NCBI GenBank assembly: GCA_963575745.1 | Contig: CAUYUJ010018627.1 | Span: 215,052 to 279,051 of the forward strand | Source of the DNA: Prorocentrum cordatum | Taxonomy: Eukaryota; Sar; Dinophyceae; Prorocentrales; Prorocentraceae | Length of the DNA: 64,000 nucleotides | Direction of reading: 5' to 3' | Part shown: in pieces, positions 1-10,585 of the stretch | Layout of the letters: the number at the start of each line of letters is the position of its first letter | Numbering within the stretch: the first letter of the stretch is position 1 | Translations under genes and position numbers: made by a program | Notes under the pieces: generated by a model | Databases searched by the model: none | Told to the model about the DNA's origin: nothing | The model's input: only the letters and a program-made list of their open reading frames with translations

Positions 1-167
1 GGAACATCAGAATGCAAGGGTACCCTTGGGAAGGTTACCACCGTGCAGGTTGACTGTACAAGGTCTCGGTCGGCACGATTTGGGCCTCGAGGGGCAAGCT
101 TGCTCGGAGGCTGTGGCCCTCGAGAAGGACTTCTCGGCCAGCGCACTGCCAGACGGAGGGAGGGTAC

Positions 168-303
168 CATCGGTAGTTCGAAGATGGGGTCCTGAAGCAT
201 AGTGTCCTAAGGATAGCAAGGGATCCAAGGGTGGATTTACGTTGTCTGAGGTACCTCGTCCTTTGGACCCCATCCCTCAGGACCCAATCTTTGAACCACC
301 GAT
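168..303. repeat. Foldback element with about 45-base inverted arms
   Basis: The arm at 168-213 (ATCGGTAGTTCGAAGATG and on) is repeated in inverse at 258-303 (ending TTGAACCACCGATA), with several mismatches and about 45 bases between. No open frame is kept. It is a short non-autonomous foldback repeat; no clear target duplication was found. Confidence 0.6.
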
Positions 304-307
304 ATAA

Positions 308-365
308 GGAGGGAGGGAGAGAGGGAGGGAGGGAGAGGGAGGGAGGGAGGGATGCGAGGGAGGGT
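308..365. repeat. GGGA-type simple repeat
   Basis: An imperfect run of GGGA and GGGAGA units directly follows the foldback element. Long frames that cross it are low-complexity artefacts. Confidence 0.85.
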
Positions 366-524
366 AGGATTCGAGGGAAGGTCTTGATGGGGAGGCGATG
401 GGAAGGGAACCAGAACGGAGTGGGGGCGTGGGCGAGAGGCGGAAAGACGACGGGAGAACAAAGTAAGATACGCTCCTCGCCCGCGCCTTTACCTGGCCTG
501 GAATGGAACAAAAACTAGCCTAAA

Positions 525-676
525 TATAAATGTCGGAGCTCCGCGCGGATGCCTTGGATCTGCGCTGGGCCCCCCTCTCCCTGGCGCGTGGAGCGCGCCC
601 AGGGGCGGCGCCGGAGGCGCCACTTGAGGGGATCCGGCGCCGATCAAAGAAGTCCGCGCGGAGATCGGACAATCCA
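525..676. repeat. Family A foldback repeat (CCGCGCGGA ends)
   Basis: Left arm begins near AAATATAAATGTCGGAG, then CTCCGCGCGGATGCCTTGG; the right arm mirrors it with GTCCGCGCGGA, then CCATATTTAT. The centre contains GGCGCC-type palindromes. The same design recurs at 16,306-16,450, 20,577-20,729, 24,165-24,290 and 27,355-27,500, with halves at 8,354, 26,500 and 32,336. It is a MITE-like family. Confidence 0.7.
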
Positions 677-689
677 TATTTATCCTGAT

Positions 690-1900
690 TTTTCTACTTC
701 TTCTGCTTCTTCTTCTTCTTCCTCTTCTTCTTCTTCTTTCTTCTCTGATCATTCCTCGTGGGCGGCGAGACGCGCCCAGGGCGCCAGCGTGGTGTCCATA
801 GCGCCCCCCCCCCGGACCTGCGGCGGCGACCGCTGGGACTCCGTCGGCGGCGACTGCGGCGAAACCACCGTGGGCCAGAGAGAGCTCGGCCCCGAGAAGT
901 CCATGCCTACCTTCTCGGCGGGAGGCACGGGAGGTGAGGGAGCCAGAACCCAGCGCGCCAGATCGAGCCGCCAGCGGATCACCGAAGACGCCGGACAAAA
1001 CACGAAGCACCGGTGGACCGGAACCACCGGGACCGAGACGGGGCGTTCGATCGAGAGACCCAGAGCAAGCATGGCCCGAAGGGGCTGCATGCATGCGCCT
1101 GCGTCGCCGATGTATCGACGCTGCGGCGCGATCCTCCGCCCCCCTTCTACTCGGCCCCATTTGGGAGGCCTGGAATCGCATCGATCGGATCGATCAAGGA
1201 CTGACCGTCCCAGCATTCCTACAGGCCTGCCGCGACCTGTTTGTTCCTAGAACGGCAGAGGTGTCAACAAGACATACGTCCTCCTACGAACAGAACGCAC
1301 TCGTGTTGGAACGCTGCGATTCAATGTATTCTGCTGCGAACGATCCCCACCCCTAAACGCGAGGAGGGCCCCCAGAGAGGAGCCCCCTTGGGGCACCGCG
1401 GCCGCGGCGTGCCGTCGTCCTCCGTCGAAAGCGCGAGGCGGGATACCCCATGGGCCGTGCGACCGCGGCCGAAAGAGTGTGCGAGGCGGGTCAGAAGGCC
1501 TTTTTATCCTCAAACTACACGCCAGATGGAAGACGTAGGTAAACACATGAAGTAGGAAGGCGGATCAAGTAGATTGGGTCCAAGCCCCCAGAGAATAGCA
1601 GGACACAGCAAAAGAAGATCGGTTCTTGAAGCGGGAAGGGGCTCGAGGTAGATTGGGATCTGAGGGACCAAACATACCTACTTCCAACGACCGGCGTGTA
1701 ACAATTCCAAGCTGTAGGGTGGCGAAGCCTATTCGCCGGGGAGCAGGACGGCACCAATGCTGGCACTCCCCGAACCTCTCCCAGGGTGCGTCCTGACCAG
1801 GACTTCGAGGCGGGTCCTGCCGCGGCGCCGAAGGTCTCCCGGGAGGCCCAGAAAGGCGAAGACGAGGGAGAAGTCTCAATAGCGATGCCTCCTCGTCCTG
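690..1900. other. Intergenic or intronic stretch, no gene seen
   Basis: A TTC/CTT run lies at about 692-742. The rest is GC-rich unique-looking DNA. Open frames of 100-230 codons occur on both strands, but their composition is that of chance frames in GC-rich sequence and no family is recognisable. Around 1,750-1,830 a segment (TGCGTCCTGACCAGGACTT) resembles segments near 16,760, 18,950 and 37,970, so it is probably another dispersed repeat. Confidence 0.5.
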
Positions 1901-1904
1901 TTCT

Positions 1905-2066
1905 GTGAACGAGAACATCCGTTTCCCGCGTCGTCGCCGTGCCTTCTGGGCGAAGCTGCCCAAGGCCGCTGCCAGGTTGTCTGGCAGCGACGGCGAGGCC
2001 ACGTCGCCGCCCTCCGGCGGCAGCGAGGCGGAGCCGACGGAGCGCGCCTCTCTCGGCTGGGCCAAG
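1905..2066 (-). CDS. Possible exon, function unknown
   Basis: Minus-strand frame reads ARSVGSASLPPEGGD, then SLPDNLAAALGSFAQKARR, with normal residue composition instead of a microsatellite translation. A pyrimidine-rich stretch ending in CAG lies just upstream on the minus strand. There is no good donor site and no family match. It could belong to the same minus-strand gene as the coiled-coil exons, but it is not itself a coiled coil. Confidence 0.25.
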
Positions 2067-2089
2067 GAGAAGGAGGACGACGAGGAGGA

Positions 2090-2790
2090 CGAGGAGAAAG
2101 ACCAGTGTGAACCCCAGACACATCACCGACATTGCATGAAACCCTCCCTGCAACTTCCCTCTTCATAGGTCCCAACGAGAAATTACTTCCATTGCGGAAA
2201 AGCTTCATTGGAAAACAAACGTTCGAGAATGTCGCCAGAATGCCATTCCTCGGACATCAGCGCAACGAATCGATCGACTGTTGCGCCCTGGCGATCCTAA
2301 ACCGCGCCCAAACACCATCCTTGGTTCGGATTTCAACACAACGAATCAACACGACAACTGCGTCCTGACAATCCTAAACCGTGTCAACACACCATACTCG
2401 GAACTTCAACCATACGATCCCTTGAAACTGTTGCAATCGTGGAAACAAACATACACAACGCCACGGCGATAATCACATTGTGAGGAAAAACGCCCTCCAT
2501 TCGTGACGATGCTGCAACAATTCAAAAAAATGTGCGCGGCACTGCGGCGACAAACACATCTTGAAGAGGGACCGCCATCATTCGGTGAAACTGTTGCCAC
2601 GTCGGACGTGTTCAAACAAATGCGCGCGGTGCTGAAACGATAGCCGCATGTTGAAAAAGGTCTCTCCATCCGTACTCAAAAGAACTGGGCGCGGCACTAC
2701 GGCGAGAACCACACATTGAAAACGGATCGGCCCGCCTCCATCTGTTAACCTGTTACAAACTGCAAGCTTCAGGATCACACATGATAGGGA
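2090..2790. repeat. Family K dispersed repeat, about 0.7 kb, copy 1
   Basis: It starts near GACATTGCATGAAACCC and ends near GCTTCAGGATCACAC. The copy at 34,530-35,165 has the same order of blocks, diverged. Inside are imperfect units of roughly 85-95 bases with AAATGCGCGCGGCGCTA and GAACCACATGTTGAAAA-like cores. No open frame is shared between copies, so it looks non-coding. Confidence 0.65.
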
Positions 2791-2924
2791 AGTCTCAAAC
2801 AACACTCTAGGCCCACCCTACCGACACGTCTACGGGTGCGACAGGAAGTTGTAGAAGGAACAGGATGAAGGGCGGGGAAGAAAGGCGCTACGATCCGAGT
2901 TGGTCTGAGCTTGCCGAACGTCCA

Positions 2925-3165
2925 AGACGAGGGAGGAGGAGAGGGAGGAGGAGGAGGAGGAGGAGGAGGAGGAGGAGGAGGAGGAGGAGGAGGATCAGGA
3001 GGAAAGGGAGGGGGAGTAGGAGGAGAAGGAGGATGAGAGGAGGAGTAGGAGGAGGTAGGAGGAGGATGAGGAGCAGAAAGAGAGGGGGAGAAGGAAGAGG
3101 AGGAGGAGGAGGGGAGGAGGAGGAGGGAGGAGGAGGAGGAGGAGGGAGAGGAAGGGTGCAGGGAG
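2925..3165. repeat. GGA trinucleotide tract
   Basis: Long imperfect GGA/GGGA run. The arginine-, glycine- or proline-rich frames through it on both strands are artefacts. From 3,170 to about 3,690 I see nothing recognisable. Confidence 0.9.
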
Positions 3166-3689
3166 GGGGAGGGGCGGGCGGACAGGCGGAGAAGCGAGAC
3201 CAATCGAGGGGAGGGCCCGGCCGCGCGAGCGGTCCGCCGGAGGTCTGCCAGGGAAGTCGGGCACTCGACGCTCCAAAAAGCCCTGGGCAGCGCGGACAAC
3301 CTGTACCCAGCAGAGCGTGGACAAAGCTGAGGCCCACCGAGGCCCTAGTGAACGTTTCTCATTCGGCGTTTCGACATTGAGCGAAGAGGGGGGGGGATGG
3401 GGGGGGCGTCTGGCTCTGGACAATTTGCTCAGTGCGACTGTTTGCGAACATGCGTCCTATGAGGGGAGACTCCACCTGCTCAAAACAGGCGCCTCAAACA
3501 GCAGAAATCTACTCCATGGGGGGTGCGAGGACCCTCGCCGATCGGCAAAACAATACATAAAAAACACGACCTACAAAGCTCGCCCTGAAACAAGATGTAT
3601 CGTTTCCGTGTTGTTTTCGTTGTGCCTCGTTGTTTCTTCGTTCCCCCTTTGCTAGGGAGCCGCAAGATGACGTACGCGCGCGCCGAAGT

Positions 3690-4620
3690 ACGTACGTGAA
3701 TTCGCCAGCCCAACGGGCCAAAGACGTGCTAAGATCTCCGGTAACAGGTTCACAGTATTTCTAGTTCGCGCGCGCGTGGCGGCCCGTGGGGACCCAAAAA
3801 AACCCATGCCGATTCCCTGGGCGCTCCAGGATCGCGCCAAGAGGGCGCCGGGACGCCCCCTACAAGGCCCAAGAGGCCCCCAATCGCCGAGAGATCGTTC
3901 CAAGACGCTCAAGATGGTCTCCAGATGGCCACAGAGGCTGCGAAAAAGCCCCAAGGGAGCCTCAAGAGGCTCTCCAAGAGAGCCCCAAGAGGCAAAAATT
4001 GCCCCATTCCCTCCGGAAAAGTAAGTTTGTTGCATGTGCGACGTGTGGGAGTTCGCAGCGTCCAGAACTGCCCCAGAGGCCTCCAACATCGTCCCCAGAC
4101 GGCCCAACACGCCCTCAAGATGGGCCCAAGAGAGCCCAAGAGGCCCCAAGACGGCCCAAGATGGCCCCAAGACGGCCAAAAAGGCGCCCAAGAGGGCCTA
4201 AAACGGCCACAAGAGGGGCCCAAGAAGGGGACCAGGAACCGACAAGTCCAGCCTTTAGCCCCAGGAGGCCCCCCAGGAGGCCCCGAGGGTCCCCCAAGAG
4301 GCACCCCAAGAAGCCCCCGAGAAGCACCCCAAGAGGCCCCCAAGAGGCACCCCAGAAAGCCCCAGGAGGCCCCAACACGGCCCCCAAGAGGCCTCCAAAC
4401 TCCCTCCCAGAGGCTCCGGAGAGGCCAACCACGAGAGCCCAACCAACATCCATGAGGCCTCTGACCCACCACCCGCCGCCTCCGAAAAATGGCAGCCGCC
4501 CAACGGCACCGCATTGACAACAACACCCCGACAAACGACAGCGGCGAGGCAGGATGGGCCGGCGGAGTGAGCGAAGCGATCAAACAAGTACCCCGCGAGC
4601 GGGCCCTGCAATCCAAGGGA
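3690..4620. repeat. Mosaic block L1 of CCAAGAGG-type units, with head and tail
   Basis: A leader (GCCAGCCCAACGGGCCAAAG, then GTGCTAAG and TTTCTAGTTCGC) is followed by hundreds of bases of imperfect 9-12 base units such as CCCCAAGAGGCC and CCAAGATGGC. It ends with GATGGGCCGGCGGAGTGAG. The same leader occurs at 49,430 and similar tails at 17,955, 23,690, 35,845 and 45,650. On the minus strand the units read as Gly/Leu/Trp-rich frames with no family match. Confidence 0.7.
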
Positions 4621-4639
4621 AAGATGGTCGGATAACTCT

Positions 4640-5050
4640 ACGCATCGGACAATGATACTATCCGACGCTGCTGCACCATGCACTCCCCCCCGCCACGCAT
4701 GCTCCCTTGTGCGACGTCTCTCCGACAGCCTGAACATGCCCATGTACACAGACGCCATTTTTCTGCTCCTGCTTTGCTGAGAAAAAAAGCTGAACCGAAA
4801 ACGGTCATCGAAGTCGCCCAAACAACTTTTAGGTCGAACCCAAAGGCGCTACGAGCGCGCCCACCAAGGACCACCCGAAGGGCACGGGCGCGCGTGAGGA
4901 GGGCTCGCGTCGTGGCGAAGCCCGCGCGTTGGCTCCTGGCACCGCGAGGATCGTTCGGCTACACGCAAGAGTGACCCTGGAACCAAAGAAGCCGTGCCAT
5001 GACGTCACATCGGCTAAAGTAAGAATGGAAGCGAGGCAACGACAGCTCCA
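4640..5050. other. No gene seen
   Basis: GC-rich DNA without a convincing frame. Near 4,929 the phrase GTTGGCTCCTGGCACCGCGA recurs at 11,634 in a related context, so part of this is a dispersed repeat. Confidence 0.4.
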
Positions 5051-5058
5051 TTCGGGGA

Positions 5059-5216
5059 TGGACGGAACCCCCTATAGTAGAGCGTGGTTTAGTGAAACCG
5101 ACCTCTGGCCCAAACCTGGCGGGCGCAAGCCTGGAAAATAACGACCGCGGCGCCCTCTCGAGAACCGAAACCAGACAATTCACGAATCGACGTGTCAGGG
5201 TGGGGGGCTCTGTCCA
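5059..5216. repeat. Family B inverted-repeat element, 158 bp
   Basis: Ends are TGGAC-GGAACCCCC and GGGGGGCTCTGTCCA. It matches the 157-base copies at 12,756-12,912 and 28,392-28,548 and a shorter copy at 19,420-19,552, including the internal phrases GACCTGGAC-like and ATCGACGTGTCAGGGT. It has no coding capacity and is a MITE-like element. Confidence 0.75.
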
Positions 5217-5377
5217 CCCCCGATCCATTAGCGGCTTGCCTGTTTTATCCCAAGCGGGAGGGGGGAACCCGAGGGAGGGGCAGGGAGGGAACCGGCAGGG
5301 GCGACAAAAAGCAGGCAAACCCCTATGAAGGAGTGCGGCAGTGCTTCCAGACAGTGGTCTTCCGACTAGGCAAGATT

Positions 5378-5494
5378 GACCTTTGGTGCGCGGCTTAGTT
5401 GGGGACACGGGGTGGCGGAACCCAGGCGCGCAAGACGCTGCTGCCGCTTCGCGTTCAGCGATCGGGGGACCCCTAGGTGCCCGCACCAAGGGTC
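5378..5494. repeat. Family I inverted-repeat element, copy 1
   Basis: Left end GACCTTTGGTGCGCGGC is mirrored by GCCCGCACCAAGGGTC at the right end. The internal phrase GCGCGCAAGACGCT and a CGATCGGGGG tract are shared with the copy at 19,152-19,267, which has nearly the same length. Confidence 0.75.
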
Positions 5495-5569
5495 ACTCCG
5501 GCGCAGGGTCACTCTTACATCTAGTCACCTTAAATAAACGGTCGCGGCTGTCCGATCGCGCGCGTCGTT

Positions 5570-5665
5570 CGAAGTCGGCCGATTCTGGGCCATTGGCTGC
5601 GTTCAACCTCGAACGCCCGCGGCTGGGTGGCCGTCGCATCGACACGACGTGAATTCGACGCAGCC
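5570..5665. repeat. Partial copy of family E
   Basis: The phrase GGCCGATTCTGGGCCATTGG, then GCGTTCAACCTCGAACGCCC, matches the inside and right part of the family E element at 6,702-6,886. Only the right portion is present. Confidence 0.65.
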
Positions 5666-5699
5666 GTCTGCACTGGCTCTTTGAAACGACCATCGACTT

Positions 5700-6437
5700 T
5701 GATTAACGAGGACACGCGAGCGGACACAAGACCATTCCGAGGGCCGCATTGCCCTAGGAGTGCAGAGGACACCTGTCGTGAGCAAACAGGACGCAAGGCT
5801 ATCCGTGCTTTGACAAGGTCGACCTGCTAATCAAACTCGACTGTAGGAGCCCGAGTAGGATGAGAAGACGCAGCGTGGGCGCGGTATCAACGCGCCTGAA
5901 CTCCAGGCAGCGGAGGAACATCTGGAGGTTGATCGGCAAGTCGACCACCATCGACACATTCGATCGCACTTGGTCGGTCAACCGGGATGCGATCCACCAG
6001 CGGAAGAGGACAGTATAGAGAAGGAGACAGACAATCAAGGAGAACGACACGAAGAGGAGAAGGAGGGCAGAAGAAGGGGGACGAGGAGGACGGGAGAGCT
6101 GGGCGAGCAGGCTGGAAGGACGGAGAGGCCAGAAGGATAAGGGAAAAGTCGCATCTTGAAGAGGGAGCATCTGGTCGGACAAAGAAAGGGAATCGCAAAG
6201 GGGGCCCTGCGAATCGGCAAGGAAAACGCCTAGCCGCGGGGCCGAAACTAAATCTATGCAGCAGATTCCGTAGCCCCCTTCTCCGCGGCGAGCGAGGGGC
6301 GGAAGTGAGAAGGACAGGGCCCTCTCAGAAAGCGGCGGGGCTCCTCAGAATCCTGAGAAGGTCCCCCCCCGTGCCTCTGGGGAAAGCTCCGGACATGTCC
6401 TTGAAGGCCGGCCGCCTGCCGAGCCTTCTGAGAATGA
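5700..6437. other. No certain gene; one possible minus-strand exon
   Basis: On the minus strand, about 5,830-5,985, a frame of ordinary composition includes MVVDLPINLQMFLRCLEF and LRLLILLGLLQ. Upstream it runs into a Leu-rich translation of an AG-rich tract, so the apparent membrane helix there may be an artefact. No family is recognised and splice sites are unconvincing. Positions 6,290-6,440 resemble the family J phrases TTCTGAGAA and CCTTCTCAGAA. Confidence 0.3.
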
Positions 6438-6592
6438 AGGGGCCCCAGGACACACAAATAGGTACACACTAATAAACAGATTCCCATATTTTCCCGTATT
6501 TTCTGGGTTTTTGTCTTCCCCCGACTTCCCCTATTTTCCCATATTTTTCTGGGAATCGACGATTAATTGTGTCTGTGTGTTTTTTCCCCTCC
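6438..6592. repeat. Family F AT-rich repeat, copy 1
   Basis: Begins GGGGCCCCAGGACACACAAA and ends TGTGTCTGTGTGTTTTTTCC. The middle is AT-rich (CCCATATTTTCCCGTATTTT), unlike its GC-rich surroundings. Near-identical copies of 150-157 bases lie at 15,588-15,737 and 25,124-25,280. The ends are weakly inverted (ACACACA and TGTGTGT). Confidence 0.8.
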
Positions 6593-6681
6593 TGAGAGAA
6601 GACCCGCCCTCATTCTCACTGCCCCCCTGGGCTGGCCGCCGAACTCCCTGACCCCCGCTTTTTTCGTCGGGCACGAAGATT

Positions 6682-7079
6682 TGAACGCCCGAAATGGGTA
6701 CGTCAGGTTCGCGTCGTGACGACCCCGGCGTTGGTTTCTGACTCCGCATGGATCGTTCAACCTTGAACGATCGGCGACTGTGGATCGCTCCATCGGTCCA
6801 TATAGGCCGATTCTGAGCCACTGGCGGCGTTCAACCTTGAACGCCCGCGGCGGGGTCGCCGCCGGTCGACACGACGCGAACCTACCGTACGGAAAAAATG
6901 GGCACAATGCCCAACAACAAATGTTGCCCCAAACCAACAGCGGCCGCTGTTGGGCAGGCGGCCTTCTGTCTCGAATGGACACAGGCCGCGGCGGCGTGGG
7001 CAGCGGATCCTGTTCAAAATGAACAGGAACTGCTGTTGGGCATTGTACCCATTCTTTCGGTACCCATTTCGGGCGTCCA
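6682..7079. mobile_element. Family D long-inverted-repeat element, interrupted by family E
   Basis: The right arm ends GGGTACCCATTT-like then GGGCGTCCA; the left arm starts TGAACGCCCGAAATGGGTAC. The left arm is split by a 185-base insert with a GTAC duplication. Removing insert and one GTAC leaves 209 bases, exactly the length of the uninterrupted copy at 12,421-12,629. It has no coding capacity, so it is a non-autonomous element. Confidence 0.8.
6702..6886. mobile_element. Family E element nested in family D, GTAC target duplication
   Basis: Left end GTCAGGTTCGCGTCGTG is mirrored by CACGACGCGAACCTACC. GTAC flanks it at 6,698-6,701 and 6,887-6,890. Inside are two small palindromes (ATCGTTCAACCTTGAACGAT and GCGTTCAACCTTGAACGC). 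It carries no frame of note. Confidence 0.8.
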
Positions 7080-7084
7080 GAGAG

Positions 7085-9075
7085 GAGAGGAAGGAGGATG
7101 ATGACGACGAGGAAGGAGGCAGACCCGCGTCTCGGCGGAGCCGACCGTCGCGTAGCGCGCGGGCTGGCCCCTCCAAGAGTCCGTGGGCTGGGCCTCGTCC
7201 ATCTCCTGCCGGAAGGGGGGGGGGCCTCCTCCTCCTGCGGGGGCTCCCGCTCCGCGTGAAAAGCCAGCCCACGGAGGGCGGACGTTGTGCCTTCGGACGG
7301 CGAAGATGCTGGCTCCCGCTGAGGGCAAGACCGTGTGCCACAGTGTTTTGCCTCCCGCTGCTGTAGAGTGTGCGTCTTCAGTGTGCTGATTGAGGAGGCT
7401 GCTCAAAGCACCCCTCCGCCGTCCTAACTCCTGCCTCCACCCTCTTCCCTCTCCTCCTCACCCTCGTCCCTTCTCCTCCTCATCCCCCTCCCCTTCGCTC
7501 CTCCTCCTTCTCCTCCTGCTCCTCCGTCTCCTTCTCCTCGCTGGGATACTCCCAGGATGAGAATGACGCTGGGCAACAAGCTGCAGCCGAAAACTACATA
7601 CCTACCAGCGGAGAGAACGCAAATCGTCGGCTACGGCTATACGAAGACTTCTGCATTCCGCCGTTCGCCCCCCCCTCCTACCCCCTCCTTCCCCCGCCAG
7701 TTCTCCCTACACCTCTCCTCCCGCCGCCCTCGCCTCCTCGGTCGGTCGGCCGGACAGTAACGACACGACAAGTCTCTTAGCCGAGGCAAGCACTTCCTGT
7801 GCCTTCTTGCCCCGTGCCCCCGAAACAGCAGGCTCACGACAGTGGGGCACCAACTCTTCCACTTCCCAACGGGGGGAGCGGAGGTGACAGGGTTGAAACG
7901 TCACAGCGTGCTCGCAATCATCTCGAGAGGCCTCCGCACGCGAGCCAGCAGAACATGCGATCTCACACCGAGCAAAGCTGGGAGGGGCTCGGTGTAGACG
8001 CCACGTCGTTAGGTCGGCCACTGGGCTCGGTGTGTAGGCGCTCCAGCTGCCAAAGCTGTAGGACGCAGGAGCGTCTACACACCGAATTTCTTCGCCGAGC
8101 TCCATGGTCGTGCAAACGACGCGCTGTACACATCGAGCCCCTCCCAAAAGCCTGGCAAACCCAAGTGTTATTGTATCGAGCATGCCTCTTAACATCCACA
8201 TTCCCACGGAACGGTGCCGGCGGCCCTGGCTGCTGCCGGGCTGGTCCTTGGGCCGTGTTCCTCCCCTGCCCCCGCCTCCCCCCAAGCGCCGGGCACCGAG
8301 GACGGGGGCAGTGACCAGCTTTGGAAGAAGGGAAAGCGGAGTGAACATGAACGTTCGGAGGTCCGCGCGGATTTCTTGGATCGTACCACCTTGTGCCAGG
8401 AGTGCGCGCGTTTTCAAAGTCTTCCTGATGGGCAGTGCGAAATTGCCACCACAGGGCCCGCGCCGCTCGCGATCATCGCCGTCTTTTCCTCAAGAATGCG
8501 GCGCGAACCCTGCGTCCCAAGGTGGGCAAGCCCATATCACTACATTAGCACAGGGGAGGTTGCACTTGAGAGCCGTTGACCCCCTTGCCTACAGGGTGGG
8601 AACCAACTTGCGCTTGAGACACGTTGTCATCCTCGCCTCCGGACCTCGCCTGCCGCGAAAACTTTATACTGAGGCGCGCTGTGTTTCTGTCCGTCCCTCG
8701 GCCGTCTTCAACAGCTCCTCCAGTGGCTCGCTAGCCCCCCCTCCCTCGCTCCTCCTCCCCGTCCTCCCTCCCTCACTCCCCCTTCTACGTACTACCTTGT
8801 TTCGTCCTTTGCCGGGGCGCAAAACAGGACCGTTGCGCTTGGGGCACGCGGCGAGGGGAGGGGAGTGCTCCGCCGTCGGATACAGATTCCGCGGACTCAG
8901 GATCTGAAGAGCGAGCTTCCGAGGCACTGCCTGTCGTTTTTCTGGCCGCGGGCAGCCCCGCCGAGGTGACTCGTAGCGTAGCCCCCTCCCGCTCCCCCTC
9001 CCTCCCTCCGTCGGAAGGCCGCCCACGTGGGGCCCGAGCAGACGAGGTCCGAGCATGGCGTCGCATCGCCAACGT
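7085..9075. other. No certain gene; fragments of repeats
   Basis: CCT/CTC-rich tracts lie at 7,420-7,550 and 8,735-8,790. At 8,354-8,385 half of a family A repeat is present (CGGAGGTCCGCGCGGATTTC). On the minus strand near 8,690-8,740 a short frame (ASEPLEELLKTAEGRTETQ) could be a coiled-coil exon like those further right, but its splice sites are poor. Long frames over 7,707-8,907 have no recognisable family and look like chance. Confidence 0.4.
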
Positions 9076-9079
9076 TGGG

Positions 9080-9190
9080 CGCCCGAGTTATCCGGGGTAA
9101 CTCGGGTCCGTGGTAACTCGGGTTTGGATTCCCGAAAAAGGAACCCGAGTTACCCCTGACCCGAGTCACCCCTGATGATTCGGGGCTCTG
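9080..9190. repeat. Family G repeat, copy 1
   Basis: Contains nested short palindromes of the type CCCGAGTTA-TCC-GGGGTAACTCGGG and ends GATGATTCGGGGCTCTG. Two further copies stand head to tail at 15,906-16,018 and 16,019-16,130. Confidence 0.75.
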
Positions 9191-9199
9191 ACAACGCGT

Positions 9200-9750
9200 T
9201 GGCAACGCTGGCAGTGCACCAGCGACGTCGGCGCGGGGTGGCTCGACACCGAGCCGCCGAGCCGGTGCACTGGCGACGTGCGGCCAGATCCACCGGCCCC
9301 ATCTGCTTCGACCGCATCGGGGCGGCCTGGACCATCGTTCATCGCCTCCTCCCTCCCCCCCCCCTCGGGGAGACGTAAGACTCGGGTACGGGGGACTCGG
9401 GTTGTCCTGAAGGGGCCATCATGAAAATGACGAGACCAAATCTGAAATTTGACGCGAGCTCCCGCTGTAGACATCCCACGAAAACTAGACCGTCAAGATC
9501 CAGGACGCGCTCGCCAAAAAAACGTCGGCAACCCCGAGTTCCGGCTTACTCGAGTCTTACGCTTCCCCGACCCTCCCTGGAGACAAACACCGATAGCGCT
9601 GCTGCCCGGACCTAGCCTGGGGTTCGCTCCGACGAGCATACCGAGGTCTCCAGCGCAGCTCCAGCAGTGGCGACGAGGTCTCCAGAGCAGCGGCGGTACC
9701 GGTATCGTCTCATTCTCTGAAACTGGACGTCTCCGAGAAAAACATCGGGA
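9200..9750. other. No gene seen
   Basis: Mixed GC-rich sequence with a C run near 9,350 and more ACTCGGG-type fragments at 9,380-9,405. Frames on both strands lack any recognisable domain. Confidence 0.4.
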
Positions 9751-9753
9751 TGA

Positions 9754-9924
9754 TACAGTGGAGGCCAGTCCGCACGAGAGCTTCCGCAAGAAACCCAACC
9801 CTGAGACCCCAGGACGTCCATTGATTTTTGGTGTAGGAACGTCACGCCTTCCACAGCAAAACCACCGAAACCCAGGGCACCCTGGAGGCAAGCAGGGTGT
9901 TTCTTGGCATGGGCCTCCGCTGTA
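9754..9924. mobile_element. Family C MITE, Tc1/mariner-like ends, copy 1
   Basis: Both ends carry TA-CAGTGGAGGCC and its inverse GGCCTCCGCTG-TA, so the element starts CAGT and sits between TA dinucleotides, the usual pattern of Tc1/mariner-type elements (established knowledge). The inside is shared with 16,485-16,665, 25,440-25,618 and 26,678-26,858 (GAGACCCCAGGACGTCC, GGCAAGCAGGGTGTTTCTTG). It has no transposase, so it is non-autonomous. Confidence 0.8.
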
Positions 9925-10071
9925 ACTCGGGCCTCGGGTGGCTGTTCGGGACGATCCAGGCATTCCCGGAAAACCCTCGACGGGGCGCAGCTGACGGAAA
10001 CCACCCCAGGCCCCACATCATTGGAAGCCGTACACAAACAACGGCAGATCGAGGAGGCATCAACAAAACGA

Positions 10072-10195
10072 TCCCCACTTCCCCTCCCCTCCTCCCCCCC
10101 TTCCTCCCCTCCTCCCCCCCTTCCCCCCCTCCTCCTCCCCTCCTCCACCTCCTCCCCCCCTCCCCCCCTCCTCCACCCTCCCCCCCCTCCCCGAG
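10072..10195. repeat. CCT/CCCC tract
   Basis: Run of CCTCC and CCCCCC units, directly downstream on the minus strand of the predicted exon at 10,227-10,366. Confidence 0.9.
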
Positions 10196-10226
10196 CCACG
10201 ACGCCTGAGAGACGACGCCCCTCCAC

Positions 10227-10366
10227 CGCGGCGCGAGCGCAGGGCGTCCTCCAGCCGCGCGGACATCCTCGCCACCGTCCGCGCCAGCGCCTCCAGCCCC
10301 CCCGGCACGGCGCCGGCCTGGAGGAGGTCCTCCTGGCGCGCCGTGAGGGCCTCGAGGCCCTCGATC
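10227..10366 (-). CDS. Predicted coiled-coil exon
   Basis: On the minus strand an acceptor (ACTACCGCACAG|G) is followed by a frame containing IEGLEALTARQEDLL and LARTVARMSARLEDALR, then a possible donor GCG|GTGGAG. Leucines and alanines fall at heptad spacing, so the peptide should form a coiled coil. The exon enters and leaves in different phases, so its donor is less certain. It resembles in style, not in sequence, the other minus-strand coiled-coil exons of the window. Confidence 0.5.
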
Positions 10367-10379
10367 CTGTGCGGTAGTA

Positions 10380-10585
10380 GGCGGCGCGCCCAGGGGGGAA
10401 ATGAGACGGGGCGGGCCTTCTCGGGAGGCTCGGGAGTTACCTGGCCTCCTGAGAAGTGTTCCAAGCCTTCCCCGAAGACAGACATCAAACTTCTCAGAGG
10501 GCGCGAGGGCTTCTGAGAAGTCCCGCCGCCTTCTGACAAAGGCCTTCTCCTTCTCACTTCCCCCCCTCGCCCGCCGCCGAGGTAG
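10380..10585. repeat. Family J foldback repeat, copy 1
   Basis: Carries the phrases TTCTGAGAAGT, TTCCCCGAAGACA and CTTCCCCCCTCGC-CCGCCGCCGA found in the better copy at 20,267-20,447. Positions 32,460-32,620 look like a diverged third copy. Confidence 0.6.

Noticed and set aside
3652-4821. Gly/Leu/Trp-rich proteins (LLGASWGPLG type) from CCAAGAGG blocks
   Set aside because: Frames shift between units, both strands are open, and there is no recognised family.
5799-6198. Membrane protein on the minus strand
   Set aside because: The hydrophobic stretch is the translation of an AG-rich low-complexity tract; only the unique part nearby is mentioned as a weak exon candidate.
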